A stretch of DNA of 64,000 bases from Ichthyophis bannanicus (GCA_033557465.1 CM066031.1:1071216444-1071280443), one strand, 5' to 3'; shown: positions 22,480 to 33,185, numbered from the stretch's first letter. Notes: a model not told the origin generated them from the sequence alone. Program-made: numbers and translations.

Positions 22480-23177
22480 CTACAGTCCAACCTTGGCAAA
22501 GTTAGTTTTCCTAAAGTCTAAAAATCTCGCCTTTGAATGGACTTTATCAGCCCTAGTCCTAATGCTGAACCACACCATCCGGTGATCACTGAATGTGAGA
22601 TGATCTCCCACTATAACATCAGAAACACTTTCCTCATTGATGTGTGGGTTCTGTTACCAGTTGTTAGTATAGATCTCCCTGTAGAGATTCCAGGATCTCC
22701 TTACCTCTAGATGATACTGTAGCAGGGATATATCATTCAACATCCAGCATATTGAAATTACCTATCAGTAGCACTTCTCCTTTCATGACAATACTGTGTA
22801 TATTTTCTATGAAATCTCTGTCCCTTTGAAGGAGATCCATATATCACACCAGTGCAAATGAATTTCCCATTTCCTCTTTCTAGTTTAACCCACAGTACCT
22901 CCTCGCTCCCTTTTAAGCCCTGCAATTCTATAGTTTTAATATTATTTTTTACATATAGTGACACACCACCTCCCCTTCTTCCTATCCTGTCCTTCCTGAA
23001 TAAAGTATAACTCAGTATAATTACATCCCAGTCATGATTGTCCGTGAACCATGTCTCCATAACCACCACTAAATCCAAGTTAGTCTCTTCCATTAAAGTC
23101 TCAACATCTGGGATGTTAGTTCCCTTACTACGGGCATTTATGCACACTGCTTTCCATATGTTGTCCCTTTTACCCAT
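22480..23177 (-). pseudogene. CR1 ORF2 AP-endonuclease domain
   Basis: Reading starts at about 23177 with WKAVCINARSKGTNIPDVE and continues with LDLVVVMETWFTDN (catalytic Glu region), GRRGGGVSLYVKN and LWVKLERGNGKFICTGVIYG, then a frame change near 22820. Downstream text to 22480 carries the domain's end (SDHRMVWFSIRTRA readable). The domain nicks target DNA for priming. It stops before the reverse transcriptase because the element is truncated. Confidence 0.85.
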
Positions 23178-23221
23178 TTCTACAGAGGTATTTCATGTTT
23201 TACTTACTTGAGGTCTCATAC

Positions 23222-24115
23222 TTACCTGTGGGCTTTCCTCACCCATCCCCAATGAATCGAGTTTAAAGCCTTCTTCAGCGGGTTAACCAGTCTGCTGTGG
23301 AAGAGACTTTGACCCTTCTTGGGTAGGTGGACACCATCACTACTCTGCAGCCCTTGAAAAGTCATCCCATGGGCCAAGAAACCAAAATACTCTCGATGAC
23401 ACCATCCATGCAGCCTGCATTCATCTCCAGGATGCAAGCTTCCCTGCCTTGGCCTTTACCTTCTACAGGGAGGATTGGAGAGAACACCACCTGCTCACCT
23501 ATCTGCTTCATCCTCTGTCCCAGAACCATGAAGTCACTCTTAAAATGCGTGTAGGGATACCTAACAGTATCATTTGTGCTGACATGGATGAGCAACATCA
23601 GATAATATTCAGTAGGTTTGATGAGTCTCAGCAAACTCTTCAGATTTGGACACCTGGCAGACAGCACACTTCCCTGGACATCAAGTCTGGTCAGCAGATG
23701 GACATCTTCATACCCCTCAGAAGAGACTCACCAACCACCACTACTTTTCGCTTCCTATGATCACCGATTCTGTAACTTTGTAGTGCTTGAGCTCTGATTC
23801 TTCCCTTTCCAGGGATGTTTTCACCTCCTCCACTTCCAGGGCTGCAAACTGTTTCTTCAGTTTGAAGTCTGGAAGAGTTGGATTGTCGCTTCTGCAGGCA
23901 ATTCTGGATTGTCAATTGTCAGGTGACTCATGTTCAACTCCCTTCATTCTGTAGCATACCATCTTCATCTCTGTTGGAGAGTTTGGATGCTTCAAGAAGC
24001 ATCTCATCAATGTACTTCTTTCTGTTTCAAATGTTTCTCAGCCTTACCATCTCTTCTCTAAGCTCCTCTACTTGTTTCATGAGGGCTTCAGCTTGCAGGA
24101 ATCTTGCACATGCAA
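23222..24115 (-). pseudogene. CR1 ORF1 with SGNH esterase domain, broken
   Basis: The N-terminal coiled coil lies at 24115-23930 (MKQVEELREEMVRLR type, degenerate). The esterase follows in three frames: block I RKVVVVGESLLRG (GES where GDS is usual) near 23740, block III HVSTNDT (normally GTND) near 23580, FSPILPVEGKGQGRE near 23470, and block V SDGVHLPKKGQSLF (Asp-x-x-His) near 23330. CR1-family ORF1 proteins often carry this lipid-esterase fold next to a coiled coil. Frameshifts join the pieces poorly. Confidence 0.85.
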
Positions 24116-24162
24116 CTGGTTCCTCAACTGTCATCAGGTGTCATCAGGCTGTCTGTCTAGAC

Positions 24163-24707
24163 CAGTGGTTCTTAACCAGTCCTCCTTGAACCCCTAGGCC
24201 AGTCGGGTGTTCAGGATAGCCCTAATGAATATGCATGAGATATATATGCATTAGAGATATCCTGCCAACCTGACTGGTTTGTGGCCCTCTAGGGCTGGAT
24301 TTGAAACCCCTGCCGTACACCTCTGTCATTTAAGATTGTGAGTGGGCAAGGTGCAGATGTCCTAGACATCAAAAGGGTAGATAGAATGTGTCACATGCCT
24401 CCTCAATTCTCACCACCACCAAAACATTGTCTAATAGACAATATTTTGGTGGTGGTGAGAAGCAAAGAGGCATGTGACAAATTCTATCTAACCTTTTTGA
24501 TGTCTTGGAGATCTGCACCTTGCCCACTCACATTCTTAAATGACAGAGATGTAAGGCAGGGGTCTCCAAATCCAGCCCTAGAGGGCCACAAACCAGTCAG
24601 GTTGGCAGGATATCTCTAATGCATATATATCTCATGCATATTCATTAGGGCTATCCTGAATACCCGACTGGCCTAGGGGTTCAAGGAGGACTGGTTAAGA
24701 ACCACTG
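24163..24707. mobile_element. Palindromic hAT MITE (foldback), 8-bp TSD
   Basis: 545 bp, almost entirely one palindrome. It runs from CAGTGGTTCTTAACCAGTCC inward to the apex ATTGTCTAATAGACAAT at about 24427-24443 and back out. The target duplication GTCTAGAC is at 24155-24162 and 24708-24715 and is itself a palindrome. Each arm contains the words AATATGCATGAGATATATATG shared with the MITE at 57318-57511. Confidence 0.95.
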
Positions 24708-24814
24708 GTCTAGACAGAGGCAAAAGCCATAATGGGGGCAACAGCTTTGACCATATAATTTTTCCAGTCATTGTTCAATTGGTGGAGCTTTGGTACCTGT
24801 TGACGTAAATGAGA

Positions 24815-25320
24815 GACCAGACAGATATGCAGATGAGTCTTTTAGTCCTCTACTGCTGGGAAGAGTGTGGGGTCTGTGGCTTCTCTTGCTTGGCTGACTC
24901 ACAGTGACCTCTGGATTCCTCTGCTGGGATGGATATGCAGATGAGTCTTCAGATCCTCTGCTGCTGGGACGAGTTCAGAGACTGCAGCAACTCTTGCTTG
25001 GCTGATTTGCAGTGACCTCTGGTGTTCTCTGCTGGGGCTGTTGGGACAGATGTGCAGATGAGTCTTCCAGTCCTTTGCTACTGGAACAAGTCCATTGTCT
25101 GTGACAGCTTCTTGCCTGGCTGACTTGCGGTGACCTGTGGAGTCCTCTGCTGGAGCTGCTGGAACGGCTATGCAGATGAGTATTCTGGTCCTCTGCTGCT
25201 GGGGAGAGTGTGAGTCTGTGATAGCTCTTTCCTGGTCAACTTGCAGTAGCCTCTGAAGTCCTTTGCTGGGGCTGTTGGGACAGATATGCAGATGAGTTTT
25301 CTGGTTCAGTAGGTTCAAAA
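24815..25320 (-). repeat. 120-bp tandem repeats upstream of CR1 ORF1
   Basis: About four to five units, recognised by ATGCAGATGAGT at roughly 24828, 24938, 25056, 25171 and 25290, plus CTCTGCTGCTGGGA and TTGCTTGGCTGA. On the minus strand the units stay open as 40-residue repeats with the core KTHLHICPNSPS and SELVPAAEDL, over 139 codons (25318-24899). They may be promoter monomers, part of ORF1, or both. Confidence 0.8.
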
Positions 25321-25510
25321 AATGCCTTCTCCCCTTTGAACTTGATGTCTAGAGGAAAGGAAAAAAACGCAGCAAAAAAGCTTTTCCCAAAACAGAAAAA
25401 TCCTCTTTACAAACAGCTGTAAAACATAAACCGGTAAATTAAGCAGAAAACATGTTATTTAATAAAAACAGCCCCCTTTTTAAGAACTCTCAGGCAGATT
25501 TAACTTATAG

Positions 25511-26229
25511 CAGATTGACACTAGGGCCGTTTTAATCACTTATGGAGCCCTGGGCAAACTTGTATGGATAGGCCTATGATTAATTTTTCCCTAAATCATG
25601 CATTTAGTAAATGCTGAAATACCTCCCAAAACACGATCAGCTTTACATTTTTTTTGCACTGTCACATTAAGAAGGGGGGGGGGGGGTATTTTAGAAGACT
25701 CATTCATGATTTACACATGTATAATCAGGCATATACATGTGTAAATGCTATTTTAGAAAGAACTCAGTTTACACATTGATGCTCTTAATATATGGAAGTT
25801 TCAAATTGGGAGTTTGGGAATGGCCAGGATGGATCAAAAGTCTACATGTGTATTCCCCATTTCATATAAGGAATGCACATGTATGCCCAACATTGTGCAT
25901 ATTGTACTCTCTGGAATGTGCTCGCCCTTTACACAAGGGATTAAGGGAGTTACTCTCCCTAACCTTCCTAGTTTACTTCTCAATGCAAATTTAAGTTAGA
26001 TGAAAAGAGCAGCCTCTGTAGTTAATTGTCAGCATTTATACACAAACGTTATACATGCAGATGCTGCACTTATGCTCGGAAGTTAGTATTTTGCAACTTC
26101 CATGTGTGCCAGTACTTGCATGTTACAGGTACTGAGTTGTGGCTGTGGATTTTTACGTTACATATGTTTGTAAAATGGCTCCCCTGGCTCCACATATTGG
26201 TATATAAACATGTACCCTTGGTATAGACA
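25511..26229. other. Unassigned sequence
   Basis: About 720 bases, AT-rich, with many ACATG words and a G-run at 25675-25686. I see no domain, SINE signature or terminal repeats. Confidence 0.4.
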
Positions 26230-26389
26230 ACATAGATCAGTGTTTTTCAACCTTTTTTGTGCAAAGGCACACTTTTTTCATGAAAAAAATCACGAGGCAC
26301 ACCACCATTAGAAAATGTTAAAAAAATGTACCTCTGTGCCTATATTGACTATATATAAAGTAATTCTCTTGAATAGGAATCAAACACTC

Positions 26390-26670
26390 ACACCAACCCC
26401 CCTCCCCTGCTGGTTCACACCAACCCCCCTCCCCTGCTGGTTCACTCACACCACCCCCCCCCTCCACTGCTGGTTCACTCACCCACCCCCCTGTCACTTA
26501 CTCACCCCTCCTGCTGGGTCACTCACTCACTTACCCCCCTCCCCTGCTGGTTCACTCACACCATCGCCCCCCCCCCTTGCTGGTTCACTCACACCACCCC
26601 CCCCCCTCCACTGCTGGTTCACTCACACTCCCCCCCCCTTGCTGGTTCACTCACACACACACACACACAC
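26390..26670. repeat. Minisatellite, CTGGTTCACTCACACCAC units
   Basis: Around eight imperfect units of 25-36 bases made of CTGCTGGTTCACTCACAC followed by a variable C-run. Length variation lies mainly in the C-run. Confidence 0.9.
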
Positions 26671-26685
26671 CCCCCTCTGCCCAAG

Positions 26686-27019
26686 CCGCTGCTTCTGCTT
26701 TGTACAGAGCAGTGGCTGCACTACACTTCCATTGAAAAGTAAAGAGAAACTGTGTCAGGAGCCCTCCGGTCATCGCAGAGCCCGAGGAAGTGATGTCATG
26801 GGGGCGGGCTCCTCACAGGCTGTCTTTCCTTTTCAAATTAACTTTTTTGCAGCTAAAGTTAATTTGAAAAGGAAAGACAGCCTGTGAGGAGCCCGCCCCC
26901 ATGACATCACTTCCTCGGGCTCTGCATGATCGGAGGGCTCCTGACACAGTTTCTCTTTACTTTTCAATGTAAGTGTAGTGCAGCCGCTGCTCTGTACAAA
27001 GCAGAACCAGCGGCTGCAC
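26686..27019. repeat. Large near-perfect palindrome
   Basis: Arms of about 160 bases meet near 26852 (AACTTTTTTGCAGCTAAAGTT). Long matching stretches include GAGGAAGTGATGTCATGGGG and its complement, and GAAAAGTAAAGAGAAACTGT and its complement. Only a few mismatches are visible. Confidence 0.92.
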
Positions 27020-27608
27020 TGCGATAGGGAATCGCGATCGCGTTCGTGCCGCGGACTTCGGCACACAAGCCGGGTTTTTGCTCTGGCCGCTCCCGATCTT
27101 GCGGCCAGAGCAAAAAACCGGCTTTTCAATGGCCGGTTTTACAACTGTGCCGGCAGCCGGCCTGGCCATGGAAAAACCGGCCAGGCCGGCTGAAAACCGG
27201 CCGGTTGGCAACCCTAATTTGTGAGCCGAGGCCACATGTTACGGATGAAATTGGAATTTTTCCCACGGCACACCAGACAATATCTCGCGGCACACTCACA
27301 GTGGTTGAAAAACGCTGACATAGATAACTGCTTAGGGTGCCAAATTGTGACGGCCTGGCCAAAGAGAAGCCTACCATTTCAAAGGGCTGCCAGCATGGTA
27401 CTTTGGCTTTCCATTGTTCCTCTGCTTAATTATGGAGTTCCTAGAAGCAGCTAGGGGGGAGTTCAGGACCAGGTGCTATCACATATGAATGAATTTTAAT
27501 TTGACAAATGTTGGCAAGTTTTCAATTTGAATAAAAATGAAATTTTAGGATTTTATAAAAAAATATTGAAAAGATTTTTGATTGAAAAAATTTGGTTGAT
27601 GCACAAAT

Positions 27609-28225
27609 CTGATCCCACATGTCAGCAGAGACTACAACTATACCTGGAACAAGAATTGCCTGAAGTACAAGCAGGGTTCAGGAAAGGGCGAGGAATGAGA
27701 AACATCATCGCGGATGTGAGCTGGATCCTTGAAAACACAAAAGAATATCTATATGTGTTTTATTGACTACAGCAAGGCTTTTGACCATATAAACCATGAG
27801 AAACTCTGGGCCACATTGAGAAGCGTGGGTAGGCCAGAACACCTCATAGTTCTCTTGCACAACCTTTATATTGATCAAGAAGCAAAGGTTTGAATGGAAC
27901 AAGGAGAAACAGAATGGTTTAAAATCAGCAAAGGTGTATGACAAGGCTGCATACTTTCCCCCTCCCTGTTAATTTACATTCAGAACATGTCATCAGAGAA
28001 ACAGGACTGTATGAAGACAACCAAGGTGTGAAGATTGGTGAAAGACTCATCAACAACCTTTGCTATCTGATGATATCACATTACTGGCTGAAAGTGAAGA
28101 CGATCTGAAACATTTCCTTCTCAAATTCAAGGAACATAGTCTTAAAATGGACTTGCACCTTAATGTACAGAAAACAAAGATCCTAACAGCTGGCAAAATC
28201 AGTTCAACATTGATGGAGAAGAAAT
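27609..28225 (+). pseudogene. RTE/BovB-like LINE reverse transcriptase, first piece
   Basis: The palm region reads QAGFRKGRGMRNIIADVSW, then after a one-base shift VFIDYSKAFDHINHEKLWA, RPEHLIVLLHNLY, WFKISKGV and GCILSPS, then NNLCYL with the catalytic region degenerate, LLAESEDDLKHFLLKFKE, and NVQKTKILTAGKISS. This is the signature order of RTE/BovB-type enzymes. Stops and at least three frame changes make it inactive. The reading is cut at 28225 by the Ngaro element and resumes at 34329. Confidence 0.85.
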
Positions 28226-28478
28226 GTAAGGCCGCGGGCCCCGTGCCCGTGGCCGCTTATAACCGGGGGGGCGGCAAGTCGCTCGCGCCCACCGTGTTCC
28301 GGCGGCGTGCGGGACGTGGTGGGTATCGCACGGGCCCGGTGACCTCATTGGCTCCCGTGGCGTTTGAAACGCGCGGGAGCCAATGAGAAGGCTGGGGCCA
28401 TGACAGCAGAGGGGGGTGGGGGGGGGGGACACGGTTCTGCTCCGGCTGTTGTCGGTTGAGCAGGAAGGCGCCGGACGT
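28226..28478 (+). repeat. Ngaro split direct repeat A1
   Basis: Begins GTAAGGCCGCGGGCCCCGTG. It matches A2 (33589-33842) over about 253 bases with only two clear substitutions plus changes in G-runs. Confidence 0.95.
28344..28387. promoter_or_regulatory. Inverted CCAAT hairpin in A1
   Basis: CTCATTGGCTCCCG on the left pairs with CGGGAGCCAATGAG on the right around GTTTGAAAC, giving two opposed CCAAT boxes. The same hairpin is kept in A2. Promoter function is inferred, since A repeats would lie at the 5' end of the transcript. Confidence 0.5.
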
Positions 28479-28869
28479 GTCGGGGAGCTGCTGCTGGTGA
28501 GCCGAGAGAAGCTGGGGCCTCGGCGGCGGGAATTGTCGTCCAGTGTGGCAGCGGTGGGGGGTTTTCAACGGCGGCGGGGTTTTTCCTGGCGACAGTTGGT
28601 CCTGTTTGACGGCGGCGGCCCGGGCAGAGAGGCAGGGGTTTTTTATCTTCCTGGCAAGTGGTTCCCATTCCTGGTTAGCAGCAGGTGTGTGGTCTCGGTT
28701 CCCTGTGGGCTGGGTGGTGGCGAATTTAATTTAAAAAAAAAAAAAAACGGAGATGAATTGACGGTTATTGCAGGACAGGGGAATGAACATCAGCCAACAT
28801 TTTTCTAATTCTCTGTTGTTTTTTGCTGTGGGAATTTTTCCAATATTGAGACTTGTAAAATGTAGATAT

Positions 28870-28990
28870 TTATTTATTTTATTTATGTATTTCACATCTC
28901 TTCTATACCGCACTATTATCATCAGCGCGGTTTACATGGAACCAAACATATACATACAGAAAAACTGTAGTGCATTTTACAAGTAACAGG
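28870..28990 (-). repeat. SINE-like 3' tail inside Ngaro 5' region
   Basis: TATTTATTTTATTTATGTAT is followed by TCTATACCGCACTATTATCA and AGCGCGGTTTACATGG. This is the same kind of tail as at 50577-50640, so this part of the element holds a later insertion of uncertain extent. Confidence 0.6.
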
Positions 28991-29239
28991 AATTTGAACT
29001 TGGTATGTGGGGAATAGGTGGGGAATCACTGCTGCTTTATCAATGCTTGCAATATCAGGGCTATTTTGAGGAGAAAAAGCGGGAGCGAACATTCAGTTGC
29101 TTGGGCCAGGGGGTTGTTGTGCCTAAAGGCGGGGAGTCCTTATCAATTCTTTTGTGAGATTCTTGGGATGTTTGAATGGTCTACCACTGGAGCAGGCTTT
29201 TATTTGTGTAGTTTCCTCATCTTGGAGAGGCTGTTTCAG

Positions 29240-29312
29240 AACAGCAGTGTAGCACAATGGTTAAGACACTGACTGATGTTGCAGGGGTCCCGAGTACAAA
29301 TCCCCAGTGTAC
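29240..29312 (+). repeat. tRNA-like module inside Ngaro element
   Basis: AGTGTAGCACAATGGTTAAG and CACTGACTGATGTTGCAGG are followed by CGAGTACAAATCCCCAG. It closely matches the reverse-strand modules at 21005-21085 and 21333-21408. Confidence 0.6.
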
Positions 29313-30356
29313 CTAACAAATAAGGTTGGCTGAGGTGGTTCCTTTAATGCAGAGCCGTTTGTGGACAGTTTGCTGGTCTGTGCAGCTAGAACAAATTTAT
29401 GTATATATTGCTGGAGTATGATTGTATAATCATTGTTTAGGCATGACTGTGTTGTTGATGTCCTGCTTTGAATAAATATTGGAGTGTTTCATGTTTTGTT
29501 TTTCTCCATGGACAAGTGGGATAAGTTCTCACATATGGATGGTGGCACTGAGGGAGCCCTGTGCTGGGCCTACTTTCAGTTCCCTGGAGGCATGGGAGGT
29601 ATCTCGGGGCTTGGAGTGGCCCTCGGGCCTTTTTGGGCGGCCCGGGTGGGGGGCTCGGTGCCTGCGGAGGGCGGCGGGGGTTTTGGACCTGCCAGGGGGT
29701 GGCGGGGGTTGGTGGAGGCAAGTCTGGGGGGTTTGTCGGCTGTTGCAAGGGGTGGTTGCTCGCCTGCTTGGGCGCATTGGCGGAGCGTGGGTCGGGGCTC
29801 TTCCACTGCGGAGTAGCTGGGGGCGTGGCAGTCCCAGTGGGCTGTGGCAGGTGTCCCTTCGCCTTTTCCTGTTTTTTTTTCCTCCGCATGTTTCTACAGG
29901 ATGGCACTACGTGGGTCATCCTTTGATGGCTGCTGCTGGACGGCCGGATGGTGTGGCGGCGAGCACCGGCGGAGGCCCCTTGCTTGTCGGAACCGGGTGA
30001 GAACCTGTGGCTGCGGCATGGCCGCGACGGGAGACGAGTGCGGCTGCTGCAGGTGAGTTGGATGCTGGCGCTGCTGTGCGGGCGGCTGGCGCTGCGGTGC
30101 GGGTTGATGGTGCAGCGGGGGGAGATGGTGCTCGGTCAGCCGAGGCGGGTGGGGAGCGTGGGAAACGAGAGGAGGCCGCATTCTTGTCACCGGCATTAGG
30201 CCTTCGGGATCCTCCTCTTATACAACTTCTGAGTCTTCGTCCGGTTCTCTTTCGGACAGGTTCGGCTGTGGTCGCGCGGCCAATGGTGACGCGGGGCGTG
30301 CAATACCGGTCGGTGCGGCGCCCTCGGGGCGGTTTTCTCTGAGTTATTGGGAGGGA

Positions 30357-30990
30357 GTGCCAAGGAATCTTCGGAAGAGGAGTGTGAAGCGTCGCTACTT
30401 AGATATATTTCGTTTGCGCGAAGGTCGCAAATGGTCAGGGGACAGTCAGAGGAAGCGTAAGGAGGCTGAGAGGGCGGGTAGGGTGAGAAGAGTGGTGCGG
30501 AAGGTGGTCAATTGGACTCGGGCCTTCCTGCGTTTGGCTAGTGAGTAGTATGGTATGCTTCTGGCTTACGCGGATTCCATCTTAGAGGCATCACAGACTC
30601 ATGAGGGTTGGGGCTGGGCTCAACTATGATGAGAAATTCCGTGATAAGATGGAGGAGATTCAAATGCTTTCCTAGGGAATGCACGACATTAATCTGTGGC
30701 TGACGCAGATGGCGATCAGACCGGTGGGCGGAAGTGTGAGCAGGCAAAAAGGTGGATTGTTCGTCACCACGAGGGCGGATCTGCCCTTTCGAGCGGGCGT
30801 GCCCCCGGTGGTGCAGGAAACTCCAGGGGGGGGGGGAGCGAGGGACTTGTGCTGGCCGTTCAACAAAGCTTCATGTCCCTTTCCTGATTGCACATTCCAT
30901 CCCGCTTGCTCCATCTGTAAAAGGGGCCACTCAGCACTCAAGCATGTCACAAAGAGAGTTGGGTGAGCCGCGGTCCCCCCCCCCCCCCAA
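30357..30990 (+). pseudogene. Ngaro gag-like region
   Basis: The segment 30357-30548 is very basic (RKRSVKRRYLDIFRLREGRK). Text to 30715, in shifting frames, contains ADSILEASQTHEGWGW and MHDINLWLTQMAIRPVGG, which I take for a gag core. A Cys/His box follows near 30846-30945: CWPFNKASCPFPDCTFHPAC, then CKRGHSALKH. Gag packages the element RNA. Several stops separate the parts, and the start is not defined. Confidence 0.65.
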
Positions 30991-31149
30991 GTAGTAGAGG
31001 CTCGTGGAGTTTGTCCCCCACTCCGGTTGCGATTGATGTTTTTTAGGTCTGTGGCTTAGGAGATATCCGAGGAGCCAGGTCAGCTGCAATTTCGAGAATG
31101 AGTTTCGGGAGGGGTTTCCTATACCGGGAGTAGGTAGGGTAGGGGCGAA

Positions 31150-31650
31150 CAAGGCCGGGTATTCGCCTTCCGTTCGGCATTTTGTGCGGCTGGTGTGGGA
31201 TCAGTTGGCAACCGAGATTGAGTTAGGTAGGGTAGCGGGCCCTTTCAGAGAACAGCCTTTCGCTGACTTTTTGGTGTCTCTTTTGGGTATCATTCCTAAG
31301 AAGGAGCCGGAAAAGTATCGCTTCATACATAAGCTTCCCTTTCCCATTGGTTACTCAGTCAATGGTCACATGCCTCGGGAATGTTGCGTGGTATGTTACG
31401 CCTCCTTAGATGAGGCTGTGTGGGCGTTACGCCTCCTTAGATGAGGCTGTGTGGGCCTGGGTGCTTGCTGGCGAAAGTGGATATGGATCCACCTTCCGTT
31501 TATGATGGTGCACCTGTCAGCCTTTTCATTTGTGGGGGTTCTTTTTGCTTCGAAGGACAATTTTACTTTGATAAGAGCAGGCCTATGGGTTGTTCAATTT
31601 CCTGTGCTTATTTCGTGCAGTTAGCTCGTTTTGAGGCTGGGAGGTGACTT
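31150..31650 (+). pseudogene. Ngaro reverse transcriptase, core deleted
   Basis: The N-terminal part reads VWDQLATEIELGRVAGPF, FADFLVSLLGIIPKKEPEKY, RFIHKLPFPIGYSVN and CYASLDEAVWA, the usual DIRS-order fingers and palm. A 31-bp tandem duplication (31394-31424 and 31425-31455) then shifts the frame. The next piece has LLAKVDMD, FEGQFYFDKSRPMGCSISC and ends near 31645. The segment with the catalytic Asp-Asp pair is absent: RNase H follows within about 20 bases. The enzyme could not copy RNA. Confidence 0.85.
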
Positions 31651-31800
31651 CAGCGGATCTGCAGTTGTATACCGATGCGGCTGACTCTTGTGATTAAAGC
31701 TTGTCACGGGGGTAGCTTCTCAACGGGGGCTGCTGCAGTGTGGTCTCCTTTTTGGTACTTCAAGGATGGGTGGAAGGTCCAGCCTCTCATGAGCGGGGTT
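31650..31800 (+). pseudogene. Ngaro RNase H remnant
   Basis: SADLQLYTDAADSCD is readable at about 31653-31697, matching the first catalytic Asp motif (LYTDAA) of RNase H in DIRS-order elements. A stop follows at once, and the rest is scattered over frames. Confidence 0.6.
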
Positions 31801-31849
31801 CGTAGGGTCGGCAGCTAAGGCTGCGGGATTGTCGCGGACTACTGTCTGG

Positions 31850-32527
31850 AGAAATCTGGCGGGCTTCTCCTTTTTTGGCTCGGGCCCTGGGGTGGGGAGG
31901 TGCGGGTGGGGGGTCTTTTCAACGCGGACGTTTTTGCGTGATTGGGAACGATCCTGCCCTTCTTCGGTTGATTGGCGGCGCCCCATCACGCATGACCTGC
32001 TGCGGCGTTTTATGCGGCGCATTGCCCCAGCTGTTTTCGTCATCATAAGAAATGGTGCAATTTCGGACTGTTTTTTCAGTAGCCTGATTCGGCGGGGTGA
32101 ATTGGCGGCGGAGGCGGGTCGGATTCGCGATGGACGGGAGGTCCAGCTAAGTCAGGTGCAATGGATCGGGGGTGGGGTTCGTATCCGCCTTGCCCGTTCT
32201 GTGGGCTGTCTCTGGCAAGGGGTGGTATGTGGGTCAAATTGGCAACGGTTCGGGGCTCGTGTCCTGTGGCGTTACTGCAGGCATTGTTACGCGTGCATTC
32301 GGTAGCCTTTTATACATCAGTTTGCGCGGGTTCTTATGCGTTTCAGTTAGCGGCGGTCCTTCGGCTGTCGTTACGGCGGATTGGTGCGGACCCTGGTGCG
32401 TCTGCCCCCTCACTCCTTCCGGATTGGGACGGCGATTAGTGCAGCGGCTGCTGGACTGCCTGAACAGGAGATACGGTGGATAAGTCGATGGCTGTCGCGG
32501 GCCTTCCAAAACTACGTGCGTTTGTAA
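31850..32527 (+). pseudogene. Ngaro tyrosine recombinase (YR)
   Basis: The C-terminal catalytic end is well kept. The His-x-x-Arg box HSFR is at 32411-32422, then IGTAISAAAAGLPEQEIR and WISRWLSRAFQNYVRL, with the nucleophile Tyr codon at 32513-32515 and a TAA stop at 32525-32527. This enzyme would join the circular DNA copy to the target without a duplication. Upstream text back to about 31850 is in several frames with stops; the first catalytic Arg region was not identified with confidence. Confidence 0.85.
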
Positions 32528-32559
32528 GGGTGTGTGTGTGTGGGGGGGTGATAACTGTT

Positions 32560-33180
32560 CTGTTCTTTCTGTTGCAGATGCACGGCCAGGATCGTCTTTT
32601 GGGATTGGCCACTCCTTTATGTGCTGGGCTGGTCGGAGAGCAGAGATGTGACCATTACAGGGCTGGGCGAGCATGGACTTCGGTGGCTCCAGCTTGTGCC
32701 CTTGCTTCGGCACCACCAGCGTTGAAGAGGCACACCGGACATCCTGCTGCTCCGCTTAGGTGGCACTGAGCTGGTTTCCTGGCATTGTCGACAGTTGATT
32801 CGTGCAGTTCTAAAGGACTTTGGGGTGGTGTTGGGAATGTTCAGATGTCATGTTGGTTGGTCTAGATGTCATGTTGGTTGGTCTAGTATCATTCCAAGGC
32901 CGGCCTGTGGGGGGTCAGCGACGGTGGTCACGGGGTGTGGCGAAGATTAACCGTCAAGTTGGCAGATGGGTGGGGGGAGCAGGGTGGCTGGCAAATCCTA
33001 CACCCTGGGGGGGGACGTTCAGTGCGCGGGCCTCTACAGGTCTGATGGCGTGCACTTGTCCCCGGTGGGGTTGGATGTATTCCTTATCAATTGGCAGGAG
33101 GCCTTGGAAGTTATTAGGTCGGGGGCGAGGACTGGTCGCAGCTTACCTTTGGGGGGCGGCTCTGGTCGTGGCTGACCTGA
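32560..33180 (+). pseudogene. Ngaro SGNH hydrolase-like ORF, broken
   Basis: Block I is read as IGHSFMCWAGRRAEM with Gly-His-Ser at 32607-32615. GLGEHGLRWLQLVPLLR and PDILLLRLGGTEL follow, the latter standing for the usual LGGNDL block. Near 33042-33110 block V reads GLYRSDGVHLSPVGLD and then NWQEALEVIRSG. An extra SGNH hydrolase downstream of the recombinase is known for Ngaro elements in fish and other animals; its role is unclear. Stops and frame changes break it. Confidence 0.8.
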
Positions 33181-33185
33181 GCCGG

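Larger units (their letters stand above)
22480..25510 (-). mobile_element. CR1-like LINE, 5' half
   Basis: A minus-strand CR1 containing, from 5' to 3', a start region (25510-25320), a 120-bp tandem array (25320-24815), ORF1 coiled coil and SGNH esterase (24115-23222) and the ORF2 endonuclease (23177-22480). It is cut off at 22480, so reverse transcriptase is absent. A palindromic hAT MITE (24163-24707) sits between the array and ORF1. Confidence 0.85.
26238..27317. mobile_element. hAT non-autonomous element with central palindrome
   Basis: 1,080 bp. The ends are CAGTGTTTTTCAACC and its partner GGTTGAAAAACGCTG, with subterminal GGCACAC on both sides. An exact 8-bp duplication ACATAGAT lies at 26230-26237 and 27318-27325. 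The interior has a minisatellite (26390-26670) and a large palindrome (26686-27019). It has no transposase. The GC- and CpG-rich part 27020-27200 has nested short palindromes (GGCCGGTTTT and complements). Confidence 0.95.

Noticed and set aside
29437..29919. A Pro-rich 160-codon reverse-strand frame in the Ngaro 5' region.
   Set aside because: It is the shadow of G-rich sequence on the plus strand, with no motif and no conservation evidence.
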